A DNA stretch of 64,000 nucleotides from contig NC_088711.1 in NCBI RefSeq assembly GCF_963576615.1, positions 60,120,248-60,184,247 on the forward strand. The letters run 5' to 3'. This document shows positions 25,601 through 34,094 of this stretch, piece after piece (positions within the stretch are counted from its first letter, which is position 1; every line of letters starts with the position of its first letter). The notes below the pieces were generated by a model. The model made no database searches. It saw nothing but the letters and a program-made list of their open reading frames with translations, and was not told the DNA's origin. The stretch comes from Watersipora subatra (lineage: Eukaryota; Bryozoa; Gymnolaemata; Cheilostomatida; Watersiporidae). The translations under genes and the position numbers were made by a program.

Positions 25601-28569
25601 ACCTTGTCCTTGGAAGCTTACTTTCCATGTAATATTCACTTATTTCTTAAGGTGATTTGGTTACATGACAAAGTGTAACAAAATGCCTTTATTTCAAAAT
25701 TTATTTTGAAAATGATTAGCATTACTTCGCTTTTTCTATGCTAATAATTTTCATATGTGCAATTCATTGGCTTCAGAGGGTGATTAAGTTTTAGGATTGT
25801 GCGGCAGCTTATCTTGGTAATTGTGGATTGTGTTTACAAGAGAACCAAGAGATCTTGTTTTATGTGGTTTCATTTACTCTCGAAAATGATGCAATACTGT
25901 AGTTAGAGATGAGATGATTTGTGGTCCTGAATTATTCGTCTTTACATATACTTGATCAGGGTATCAAAGAGAAGCCACGCAAGACCGCTGTCGCATCTCT
26001 TGAGTCTGAAACGGGATCTAGAGAGCAGGCGTCGGGTGAAGACGTGAACTGCGCTGAACAGATCAAAGAAGAGGTGAAGCCTGCATCTGATGGGTCAGAT
26101 TTGACTGAGCATGGGGAGGCTGAGGAAAGACCAGAAAATGCTGGCACTGAGATGACAGCTGTCGGAGATGCTGACGTAAAGGATGACGGGGCCACTATGG
26201 TCAGTGAATGATACTTCAGAAAAGTTGTTAACCGATAGGTTTACTTGACGACATCTAAAATACATTCACAGTGGGGGCCGACCACTGTTGAACTGCTGTT
26301 CTCATACCCTGGAGGTGTTTTTGATAAACGTTGCAATTTTAGTGTGTAATGTGCAAAATCATAACATAAAAAGATCGTGTGATTTTTTACACATTAGCCA
26401 TGGCTTTGGTCCATGGTAAATGAGTCTCTGGGTCTGAGGCACCCACTCACTTCCAACAGCCAAAAATGACCAACCTTTGTGTGTTAGAAAGTCTAAATCC
26501 TAGCGGAATGCACCGAGTTATGGCAGAGTAAACTTGGCTAGTGGAGTTTGTACGAGTCGAGGGTGGCCCATGCATCTTTTTGCTACCTACCAGTCAGATG
26601 TGTCAAAGTTGGTTGATATTGTACTAAAGTTAAAACAGAGTCAAACAGAGATTTTCAAACATAAGTTTCTAAAAAGAAAGATACAAAGTTAGGTCAGCTC
26701 TTTCTGCCCAGTCTCTGTGAGACAATTGTACACACACATTTTTCAATTTGAAACAGACATTCCTTATCTCCCTATTGTGCTGAGGTTCTTCTGTGCATGT
26801 TCCTTAATAATATTTCTGGGGATGTCTTGAGGTAACCACTGATGTTTTAATGAATTCTGACACATTTGCTATGATTAGAGATATTAGTATGTATAGCTAT
26901 TAATAAATGTCAAGGTGATTAAAAGTGTGTGCCTATGACTCAAGCTAGCCTGTGACCTTTTGTATTTTAGTAACATTGATTTTTATAGGAAACGGGAGAG
27001 GGGGAGGACACAGGAGTAAGAGAAGAAACTGTGGTTGAAAAACTGGAAACTATTGGCGAGAAAGAAAACAGTGATATTAGTGCCACAGATAAGGGTGATG
27101 TTGAGGTACCAGAGGCAGACCAAGCCAAAGCAGCATCCTCTGATGAGAAAACTGGTATGTTTCTAGGAACTTATGGCCATTGTCACTCCTTCTACAAAAG
27201 GGCCACGCAGTCAAATCTCGACATCTTAAGTTAATCCATTCTGATATTACCTTCATCTATCAAAACTGTTATATTTTGGATCAATTGCTACTTACCGGTA
27301 TAAATATCGTGTTTTTTTAACCTTTTCGCAGACAAAGTGGCAAAAACAAAAGTGATGCAGCATAAGCCATGACATACAAAGTAGAACTGTACCTATATAA
27401 TATGTATATATAATGTAATATATAATATGTGCCTTGTATGTCACAACTGTCTTACATCAGAACAAATGCTCCTATATTATAAAATACATTGTAATTTGTG
27501 TAGTTCTGGGAAAAGCCAAAAACAATTATAAATGTTTAAAATAATTACCAATATTTATTAATTAAAATGTAAAGTGCATCATATAATACTATGTAAAAGT
27601 AAATGTCAAAACCTAAATTATAGGTAAAAACTTAACTGATAAAAAAATAATTTGTACACCAGAAATAAACAATAACTTTTTATAAAAGCAAATAGATGAT
27701 GCTTAAAAATAATATTTTCACTGAATAGCTTATTCATCGAATGACTTCATATTAAATGCGCGTAGTTTGGAAATAAAATTGATGATAAAAAATCTTTCTT
27801 AAATCCATATTTGATCATTTGAAAAACTCAAGATATTGTATTTACATTGTGAACAGGTTTGACTCAGCGAAAACAGAATACTTAGCACATGCGTTTGTAT
27901 GACACGCTTTGAATGATAAGGTGTTAAAATTTTACTTTTCATGGAAACAAAGCAAAACTGTATTCAGCGAGATTCCTTGAATTTTATTCTGTTGTTAAAT
28001 ATATATCTTATGAGATTCTTTATATAATATATTGCATTTATATTGTATCATCAATAAAACCAAAAACAGTGTTACTGATTTTTTATTATTTTTCAAAACT
28101 TCTATATAACTTCTTGTAACCATTGTTCTTATTTTCGTTAAAATATTAGATGTCTGTGATGTTTAAAACAAGCTTTTGGCTTTTTGAACCAGTTGAAAAG
28201 GTAGGCATTTATTGACAATGCCATCTGTTACTCATAAAATAAATATTCAAAATGAATTTGAATATTTAATGATGAATTCTCATCATTTTCTGCTGAAACG
28301 TGGAAAAACACGCTGTTTAGAGTAGATTTATTTATTGTCCGTTTTTGCAGATTATGCAACATCAAGTTTTTCACTTGTTTTAAATTTTTTATGTTTTGTT
28401 TTATTTTGTTACAGACCCCACAATTCCTTTATTGTTTATTATTGCTCTATGATAACCAGCAAGTTTGCTCCTCTAGTTGAAGGTAAAAGAGTAACGATTA
28501 GTGGAACTGATTCTTGTCTCCCATATTGCAGGTGAAGGAGAAGGGGATGAGGAGATGGATAAGAACTAG
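1524..28569 (+). CDS. Multi-finger matrin/U1-type C2H2 zinc-finger protein with RG-rich N-terminal region (21 exons, 5' end uncertain)
   Basis: Exons read from splice sites: 1524-1647, 4751-4852, 6941-7569, 7751-7786, 8278-8331, 8759-8863, 9079-9138, 9438-9465, 10020-10150, 10705-10740 (weak acceptor), 11104-11211, 12141-12341, 18271-18360, 18647-18748, 19187-19348, 22116-22209, 24125-24301, 25117-25223, 25960-26199, 26989-27154, 28532-28569. They sum to 2790 nt, 929 codons plus TAG, and every junction keeps frame. Order: Pro/Gln-rich start, RG-rich exon, basic NLS-like exon, about seven fingers mostly C-x2-C-x12-H-x5-H (FYCTVC, FYCVIC, SCEVC, FCLIC, FYCFCC, WNCEDC, HFCTVC), then an acidic Glu/Asp/Lys tail ending DEEMDKN. 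This spacing is typical of matrin/U1/JAZ fingers in CIZ1, ZNF638, ZNF346 and ZFR, which bind RNA, dsRNA or nuclear matrix. A nuclear nucleic-acid-binding role is inferred; orthology is not settled. The start may be the ATG inside the first exon (MNTAPYAG) or lie upstream. Confidence 0.85.
2018..2591. repeat. 32-bp minisatellite, about 18 copies
   Basis: The unit contains aggataggcaatacat followed by ggcatatcgactaca. The right half is nearly homogeneous, while the left copies are more diverged. It lies in the intron after exon 1524-1647. Confidence 0.92.
2705..2950. repeat. About 62-bp tandem repeat, four copies
   Basis: Units contain agagattgtgacgagtccta and aaaagtgcattatatcgacg. Confidence 0.75.
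3251..3927. mobile_element. MITE with CACTATGTTTCCATGATGC inverted ends
   Basis: The left end cactatgtttccatgatgc is repeated inverted at the right end (gcatcatggaaacatagtg). Length is about 677 bp, with no coding capacity. The superfamily is uncertain because the target duplication is not clear. Confidence 0.65.
4078..4498. mobile_element. Fold-back element, copy A
   Basis: Two long inverted arms (about 4110-4232 and 4363-4465) contain gtttgaggtaatctgactgc and its diverged complement. The outer ends aaagatgaacttacgc and ggtgtaaggtcatcttt also pair. The arms match internal parts of the Tigger-like elements at 5407 and 31463. Confidence 0.6.
5015..5290 (-). mobile_element. tRNA-derived SINE, family 1
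   Basis: On the minus strand it shows a tRNA-like head with an A-box-like tagcttaatcggtaagatg, and a body ending in the shared tail tattttaatagctatagctg. Related copies are at 6185-6525 and, weaker, near 12668-12850. Confidence 0.55.
5407..6169. mobile_element. Tigger/pogo-like MITE with TA target site, copy A
   Basis: Terminal inverted repeats CAGTCAAACATGGATAACTC and its complement, flanked by TA on each side (5405-5406, 6170-6171). TIRs of this type belong to the Tc1/mariner pogo-Tigger group. Only short, non-transposase ORFs are present. It lies between exons at 4751 and 6941 of the zinc-finger gene. Confidence 0.8.
6185..6525 (-). mobile_element. tRNA-derived SINE, family 1
   Basis: The minus strand carries the A-box-like agcttaattggtaagagat and the B-box-like gagatcaaatccagc, then cattttaatagctatagctg. 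It starts a few bases from the right end of the Tigger-like element. Confidence 0.6.
6941..7569 (+). CDS. Zinc-finger gene, RG/RD-rich low-complexity exon
   Basis: This 629-nt exon follows the acceptor tctcttgcag and ends at the donor gtaagc. It opens with an (RG)n tract (VGRGGGGRGRGRGPRQ), then about ten degenerate repeats of the type GSRDMG/GPRDIG, then a Trp/Pro/Asp-rich stretch (DNWNGPHGGWDEPRKNWEG) and a Lys/Arg-rich end. RGG/RG tracts are common RNA-binding, methylarginine-bearing regions in RNA-binding proteins, so this supports an RNA-related role for the gene. No folded domain is visible here. Confidence 0.85.
7915..8130. repeat. Short GT-rich minisatellite
   Basis: About a dozen units of roughly 18 bp containing tacattgtgatgtgtgtg. 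Intronic. Confidence 0.85.
8450..8600 (+). mobile_element. tRNA-derived SINE, family 2
   Basis: Shares cacacaattattct and ggaaaggtggtcaagtgg with 38075-38240. The tRNA-like core is degenerate (gcaatggtagtgcacatgcc, then acgagtttggttacc). Confidence 0.5.
12141..12341 (+). CDS. Zinc-finger gene, exon with one complete matrin-type finger
   Basis: Acceptor tgtctgcag, donor gtatgt, 67 codons in phase 0. It contains a whole C-x2-C-x12-H-x5-H finger: CEVC, then TCKFNDTVELEK, then HFNLPRH. This is the clearest single-exon diagnostic for the family. The next coding exon is almost 6 kb away because the hAT element sits in the following intron. Confidence 0.88.
12668..12850 (-). mobile_element. tRNA-derived SINE, family 1, degenerate
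   Basis: Minus strand: B-box-like gtgagttcaaatcctggagg and the tail taataactacagctaggcac, similar to the copies at 5015 and 6185. Confidence 0.45.
14915..17736 (+). mobile_element. Complete hAT DNA transposon (Charlie-like) with TIRs and 8-bp target duplication
   Basis: Both ends carry the same terminal inverted repeat, CAGTGCTGCCCAAC, followed by subterminal CCGGCCC motifs. The flanks are direct 8-bp copies of ATGTAGAC (14907-14914 and 17737-17744), the target-site size of hAT elements. Length is 2822 bp. It carries one uninterrupted transposase ORF (15475-17289). It lies in the intron between exons 12141-12341 and 18271-18360 of the zinc-finger gene, in the same orientation as that gene. 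Identical target duplications and an open ORF indicate a recent insertion. Confidence 0.95.
15475..17289 (+). CDS. hAT transposase, GTF2IRD2/ZBED/SCAND3-like
   Basis: A single-exon protein of 604 residues. The N-terminus has a BED-like zinc finger (CLIC near residue 36, then HYTLKH near 53). The RNase H-like core shows the hAT acidic triad: D182 in IAIDESTD, D249 in IATDGAPAM and E553 in CEYLFSRM. The C-terminal FGSTWMCEYLFSRM region is the hAT dimerisation segment. Length matches the Charlie-like group that gave rise to vertebrate GTF2IRD2 and related genes. The ATG at 15475 follows a short 5' leader inside the element. No stop or frameshift interrupts the ORF, so it may encode a functional enzyme. 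Confidence 0.93.
   Translation: MASARKIRKVDKENRRFNEAWTNLYFFVESNAKCLCLICGETVAVLKAENVKRHYTLKHASTHNRYEGDQRKEKALLLQKNLVSQQNIFRKVDDESKKYAKVSFVIAEKIARNMKPFSEGDFVKECITSAIEILCPEKEKAIKCVSLSRNTITRRIEELAKNTKMQLNELCKNFETYSIAIDESTDITDTPQLAIFVRGVDSTFNITEELLALCPMKGNCTGAAVFKEIDTALEKAGLTYDRLVGIATDGAPAMIGKEQGLRGFIQRKLESLNVSKDQILWYHCIIHQESLCSKIFKFDHVMDNVVKAVNFIRSRALNHRQFRNFLDEINAEFSGIPYFTEIRWLSRGRTLKRFYDIREHVAAFLEAKGNLCINFDDDKWMNDFSFLVDITDKLNELNVRLQGKEKLIHNLFGEVTAFQKKLDLWIAQIADSNYAHFPCLQKQSHISTMNREFFVSELKRMQEEFARRFKDFRACEDQLKFFSMPFDVDPADAPVELQMELNELQSDFDVKSQFLNRNLMDFYKYGLPHTQFPNLTCYAKRFLVLFGSTWMCEYLFSRMQLIKSNKRNSLSDAHLEDELRLALTNIPADIEKLLDDSKQFQVSH
19718..20866. repeat. 41/45-bp minisatellite, about 26 copies of two unit types
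   Basis: All units share tatggttgcactacatactg and actcgtactgt. They differ in the joining segment: ctaacttattta (41-bp type) or tcactctaatataa (45-bp type), intermixed along the array. Open frames through it are repeat artefacts. Confidence 0.93.
20871..22077. mobile_element. DNA element with CTAGGACACTTAT inverted ends, containing a degenerate Tigger fragment
   Basis: The left end reads cctaggacacttatatttcg and the right end cgaatacataagtgtcctag, an inverted pair. An internal stretch at about 21190-21745 resembles the Tigger-like copies at 5407 and 31463 but is degenerate. The left end abuts the large minisatellite. No transposase ORF. It lies in the intron before exon 22116. Confidence 0.55.
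23035..23890. mobile_element. Probable DNA transposon remnant
   Basis: Inverted, degenerate ends (cctctatttgaactccacc at the left; ctcaaatagagattatcc at the right). Internal copies of the same CTCTAATNGAATGC motif recur. It contains no open frame of note and is related to the short element at 24390. Confidence 0.45.
24390..24490. mobile_element. About 100-bp MITE
   Basis: Ends ACAGTAAAACCTCTAATTGA and its complement enclose a roughly 60-bp centre. Longer related material with cctctatttgaactccacct ends lies at about 23035-23890. Both are in zinc-finger gene introns. Confidence 0.65.
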
Positions 28570-29982
28570 CATCTATTCAACTTATTCAGTAAGTTAAACA
28601 TTGTGATATTTTCCGTCTTAGTTCAACACACATGCAGTTAATGATCAATAATCAATAATTGTGCTCCAATATGAACACTGGCATCTTCCTATGCTTTGCT
28701 CATTGCTATCATCGATGAATATTTATTCTATGTTAGATATACAGTCGAACCTCAGCGCTTGACCATAATTTATTCTGATTTGGTGGTCAAACACTGGTTT
28801 GTTCGCAAACTAAAACCCATTTATCCGTAAGAAACAATGATAAGTATTTTAATCTGTTTTCATCCCTCAGAGAAATATATGAATATATTTAACAATATTA
28901 TATAAGAGCTCATAGCAATGATTGATGTTTGCTACAGTTTGAATCAGTAACTGGCTTTTACTAGAGTTACGAGTCTCAATCTTTTGCACGACCAGTATAG
29001 ATAACAACCTTGGTGTTATCAAATGGTATGCTACAAATCTGAAAATTTAAAAGTTGTATAATAATAGGGAATCTATCAAACATCACAAATATAAATAACA
29101 CAACAAGGTATATTAAAAGACATTGTTTTATAATACATGCATAATCCAAAATAAAAACTTCAAAAAAATTATTTAGCACCTTTTGTTTGGCCTCAGCTCC
29201 TAGTTGGGATTTGTTTACGAATTTTGTACATCATACTCCGCTAATGTTTTCAGTCGAACAGACACTTACCAATTGGTCGAGAAGGGCTGTGAATGGGATC
29301 GGCTCAACTCGGCTTTATTCTTTTCAAGTGTTCCGCAGCTCGACTCAGCTAACTGGTGAATTTTTTTGGTTGATCACCGAATTGTTTGAGTGTGGAGGCG
29401 ATCGAGCACCAAAGTTCCACTGTATTCAACGAATTGTGTTTGTAGTGTTTAGGAATAGCAAGAATTAGTTAAAACTCTAGGGAAAGGCCGGGCTTATAAA
29501 CATTAAATCTAGGTAGCTCTCTTTCTATAAGGTGAAATCTGTTAGCGTGTGTTATCACTTAATACAGCATTATATGATGTATGCTTGTCGCCGGCACTGA
29601 CCTACAAACGCTGACCTACAAACGCTGACCTACAAACATCACTAGAATAATTTACTCTGCGGTCTAAATATACACAGTTTTTTCCAACTTAACATCTTTG
29701 TTCTGTGCAGAGTGCCAGCTTGTAAACCATTAAAATTTTGTAGGACGAGACATGTGATCATGTAGATGATCAAAATCACTTCCAAATGTTGAATACTGCA
29801 CTAAAATTATGTTTTTACGCAAAACCATTTCTGAATGCCATTGATAGAGAAAAAGGCAATTGCATGAATCGGTACTTGTACTTGTTAAACGTCTTCTGAT
29901 ATCATATTTGTACAAGTTTGCTTTATACCTTAATGTCAATATATTTGACGGTATACTTCAAGTCAAACGTCTTCTGTCTCAG
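28570..29982. other. Zinc-finger gene 3' flank
   Basis: Starts with the 3'UTR. A consensus donor (gtaagt) lies at 28589, 20 bases after the stop codon, which may mean a spliced 3'UTR. The rest is AT-rich with a three-copy 14-bp repeat (ctgacctacaaacg) at about 29598-29640. No convincing exon is seen. Confidence 0.5.
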
Positions 29983-32900
29983 GTCATGCTGGAAGCTAGA
30001 TGAAGAATGCAAGCAAAGGTCTGAAGCAAACCGTATGGCAGAGGCCATCTATATCCGGTATACAACTCTTGTGCATTCATGTGCTCTATTATGGCATGAT
30101 GCTCTGCATCAACTCTATTATTTACCTCTCCTTAGAGTAGTTTTCTCTTGTTATCTGGCTATACGCAGAACTTATTTCAGCTTTCTTCATGGTTTAATTA
30201 AAATAAAGCTTATACTATGTGTGCTCTATGGATTGGTGAAGTTACACGTTTTGAATCCAAGTTAGATTTCTTGGGTCATGCGCAGCTTACTGAGCATGCC
30301 ACTCTGGCAGCAGCTGTAGTTGTTATCTTTGACCAACACCGACATGTGGCTGTTGCAAGTGTTGACAATATCAGGCAAGATAGAAGCGTATCTGATATCA
30401 GATACTTTCCTTCTGTATATGTTCATTTTAATAGCCGTATAGTCATCTACGGTTTTTATTGATGTAGGACTAACCTACTGTGAACTCTTCAATTGCCTCA
30501 GTCTCGTTTACAACGAGGACAGATTGTTATGGCATACTTTGCATGCTCGTGTACTTATTAGCTGGTGTTTGCTCACTTCCTCACACCGGGCCATTGCTAA
30601 ATCACATCCAAGTTTACCAAACCATCTTATACTGTCATGGCGCGAGGCGGTTCAATCCCGTCTCGCTCTGCGTTGCTATGGAGGACACATTTACTAAAGT
30701 CAAGACCATCAAACCCTCACCACTACACTGGTTGGGGCGTCATGATACCACCCGGCTAACTCGCTGGTGGGCTGTTAATCAATCAACAACTAGTAAGCGA
30801 AGGCTGCTAGAAGATTGTTTTAAAGCGTCTCAGCCAAGGTAAACCTATCTATCTTACTATTGTATATAGTAGAGGCAAACCAGGGTCCGTGTTTGAATCA
30901 CACCCCTCTTCATTATTTTATGTCTGCATCTTCTATATATCCACTTACATAGCTGCTCACATAACTGCGTGTAGTTTTGTGTGATGTCACTCTTCCAAAT
31001 TAGAATGCATGCTGGCAAGGCGTAAATCTGTACTTGCTAATGTTGTAGGATGATGGATCGATACATTTGTGGATGTTTTGCCAGGCGGTTGTTACCACAA
31101 CTAGTAAGTACCGCTGTTCATTTTATTATTGCATGTAAAGGTTTACCAACTTGGCCATGCATTTGCTAATTAGTGTCAGCTTTCGTATAACACGTGGTGT
31201 AGTCATGTCGCTTAGTTATGACAGTTGTAACGGATACTTGCGGTTTTTGGTCGAGTGAGTACCTTTGATTGAGGGAATGTTATAAAAGAGGTATGTGGTT
31301 ATTTTGTGCCCCAATGCAGCCTTTATATGTTGTGTATTTAACTGGGTAGCAGTGTTTTCTAGCTATAGTGGCTTTCTGGTTGAAATAATTGGCCAATAAC
31401 CGCGCGCGCGCGGTATCTGGTTACCTACACATGGATGCTTGCACTATTTTTAAACCCAATTACAGTCAAACATGGATAACTCGTCCACGGATAGCTCGAA
31501 CACATGGTTAATTCGAACGGTTTCTTTGCTCCGTTCCCACGTAATGATAAATTGTTATAGATAACTCGAACTCAACACTGTTAATTCAAACTGTTTTTTT
31601 CCCAACGGCTACCGAAGCGGTTGTTATCGCTTTAGAAAATCACTTTATTCAAAGCCATAGAGGTAAACCTCATCTTTTCGTAACTCATAAGCGTTGTTAT
31701 TACCACCATCGGCAAAATATTTTTGTCAACGACTTTTCTAAAGGTTTGGTCAAATTTGATTTATACTGCTATACGATGAATAGCACGGGCTTGCCGGGTC
31801 ACGCGCGCAAGGATTTTCGCCACGCACATACAAAACAAAAACAGCATGTTGTTTTGTATGTGCGTGGTGAAAATCCTTGAGTGCGTGACCCGGCTAGCCC
31901 GTGACGAATAGTTTTCCGACGTTAATTCCATGTTGAATCAACGTCGGAATGTTGAATGTTTAAAACGTCTTAAAAATTGTTGTAATTAAACGTATACATT
32001 GTCTTAGCTAAAAAAACTATTCATCGTTTGACCTAAACACAGAATACGTGTGTACATTCAATAAGTATCCATTCAAAAAGCGTGAGTGATATACAATGTA
32101 CCGTAAAACCTCGTAAAACTTTTAATTGAACTGCCTCGGAGTGTTGCTCTTAACGAATCCCAGGTAAAGTAAGGTAATCTTTGCATAAACTTCAAGAAAA
32201 ATCGGCAAAATTGATCGTGGGTAAAACGCTCAAAAGAAAAAGATGTCTTTTCTTTTTGAGCATTTCAACAACGATCAAGTTTTGCCAATGTCAATCTAAA
32301 AAACGTCCTGGCAATAACATCACCTCAAACAACAAACCAATCTCAAGTGATAGAAAAATCTCTATACTTTTTGATAAAAACGTTTTAAACTTTACATTAG
32401 AAGCATTTAATTTGAAACAAGCCATTTGTGCTTTTGATTTATATTATAGTTTGCATATGTACATGTATCTACTAATAAATAAGTAAATACATGGACTTGT
32501 GACAGTGCTCTGATAACTTGAACGCTCTGATAATTCGAACACTTTTGCTCGGTCCCGTGAAGTTCGAGTTATCCATGTTTGACTGTATATTCTAAACCTA
32601 ATAAGGTCATAATAATTATTTAGCAAATTTGTGTTGTCAAAATGACAAAACAAGAAACCTCATTGGATAGATATTATTTGTGCATCATTTTGCAAAAAAT
32701 CAGAAGTTAAATAAATTTGAATCAATTTGTTGTATGGGCAATTTGCCACACCAGTAGATACAGAAACCTTCCCAAAATTACCAATAACTATCAACTTGCT
32801 CTAAAGAAGTGGCCATAGTTGAACATGCTAGAAGTATGTTGTAAGTACATGCTGTAAGTGGCTACTTCAAGTGCTACTGAGGCAACTTTCCTAAAGTTTT

Positions 32901-33145
32901 TTATTGACCGTTTATTATTCTCATAGAGGCTGATTGTGACAGTCCTTGCTCCATCAACTGTATTTCATGCATTTACTGAATATCGGCGTGAGGTTTGCTA
33001 AAATAAACTATGAAATGTAATCTAGCCTTATTTTTTACTCTCATCTACAACTGTTGATTTATAAATGGATGAGTTATTTTCTTTTAATTTGTTCTGTCAG
33101 TATTTTACTTTTCGCTCATCAGTTTTTATTATGTTTTAGATTTGA
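29983..33145 (+). CDS. Candidate 3' end of a small unrecognised gene (four short exons)
   Basis: Four segments have acceptor/donor signals and compatible phases: 29983-30057 (CWKLDEECKQRSEANRMAEA), 31049-31103 (MMDRYICGCFARRLLPQL), 32927-32992 (RLIVTVLAPSTVFHAFTEYR) and 33140-33145, where the stop TGA occurs two codons in. Three consecutive phase matches are unlikely by chance but not compelling for exons this short. No 5' exon or initiator was found. Alternatively these are 3'UTR exons of the zinc-finger gene, whose last coding exon has a good downstream donor at 28589. The family is not recognised. Confidence 0.35.
31463..32585. mobile_element. Tigger/pogo-like MITE, copy B, with a nested insertion
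   Basis: Same TIRs and TA flanks as the copy at 5407 but in the opposite orientation, and about 360 bp longer. The extra length is a nested element near 31773-32027 bounded by acgatgaatag and its inverted copy ctattcatcgt. This lies between candidate exons 31049-31103 and 32927-32992. Confidence 0.8.
31773..32027. mobile_element. Nested hairpin element inside the Tigger-like copy
   Basis: It has its own terminal inverted repeats. Within it, 31786-31904 is a near-perfect foldback with arms of about 50 bp around a short loop (gcacgggcttgccgggtcac matched by its complement ending at about 31904). It is GC-rich against an AT-rich background. Confidence 0.6.
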
Positions 33146-34094
33146 AGGGCAACTTTCAAAGCTCATTCTTCTTCAATGCATGGCGAGTGAAGTGGAAATC
33201 TGAAGTTATTCCCTCCCTAAACACTACTCAACATCTTTATATACTAGATGGCTAGTTAGCATGACACTCTGATTGGATGCGAAATCAATGGTAAGACGGC
33301 TGGCACAGGATTAAATGAGTGTTCCATTTCCAAAAACTCTTTATTTTGACGTATTTCTTTCTTACCAGCATATTTGATACATCGGCATCAGTTGTACTGA
33401 TGAGAATTCTTCTGGTAGCATCTTGTGTGTTGTTGATCAACACATTTAGATATCATGCACCAGTTTGTTTACTCATGACAACTACTCATTCTGTAGGTGA
33501 ATTGCACAAACATGCTCAAGTATACCGTTTCATGTTTATTCTTGTCAGATTTAGTAAAAAATGAGAAGAAATTGCTTAAAAATTGAGTAAATTTCTTCAA
33601 TAGAAATATACTGATACTTTCTACATCTACTAATATTCAGTCTAAGTCTATCTTTAATAATGTCGGTGAGTTTAGTACCCTTGGATGACTAGCAGTGTTA
33701 GTATGTACCAGGTATTTGGGTACACTAGCAACAAAATTTGGGAGATTGCTGGTGTGTATGTCCATAGAATCTTCATTAGTTTAGCAAGTAATGATTCATA
33801 ACTATCATGATATACTATCAGAGATATGTTTTTCAATGTATGAGGAAGTTAATAGTAGTAAATACCTGTATTGAGAATAAGTCTGTATGAAACAAATAAC
33901 AAGTAAACAAAACGAGTACAGACAAAATACTTGGTTACACAGAGAAACACATGAAACACTAATAACATAATATATTAAGAGAAAAAAGCTTGAACTGTTG
34001 ACCTTCCTCAGTATGTAGCTAGTCTGTCGCGCTTTTTAAATGAGGCTCAGTGCTGTGGCTGCAGCACTTATTATCGAGTCTCTTCTCCATAGTA
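33146..34094. other. Intergenic or 3'UTR sequence between convergent transcripts
   Basis: Holds the presumed 3' ends of the candidate plus-strand gene and the giant minus-strand gene. Only short spurious ORFs and no clear repeats are seen. Confidence 0.4.

Noticed and set aside
30480-30842. 120-codon plus-strand ORF
   Set aside because: No splice phase link with the nearby candidate exons and no recognisable motif; composition looks random.
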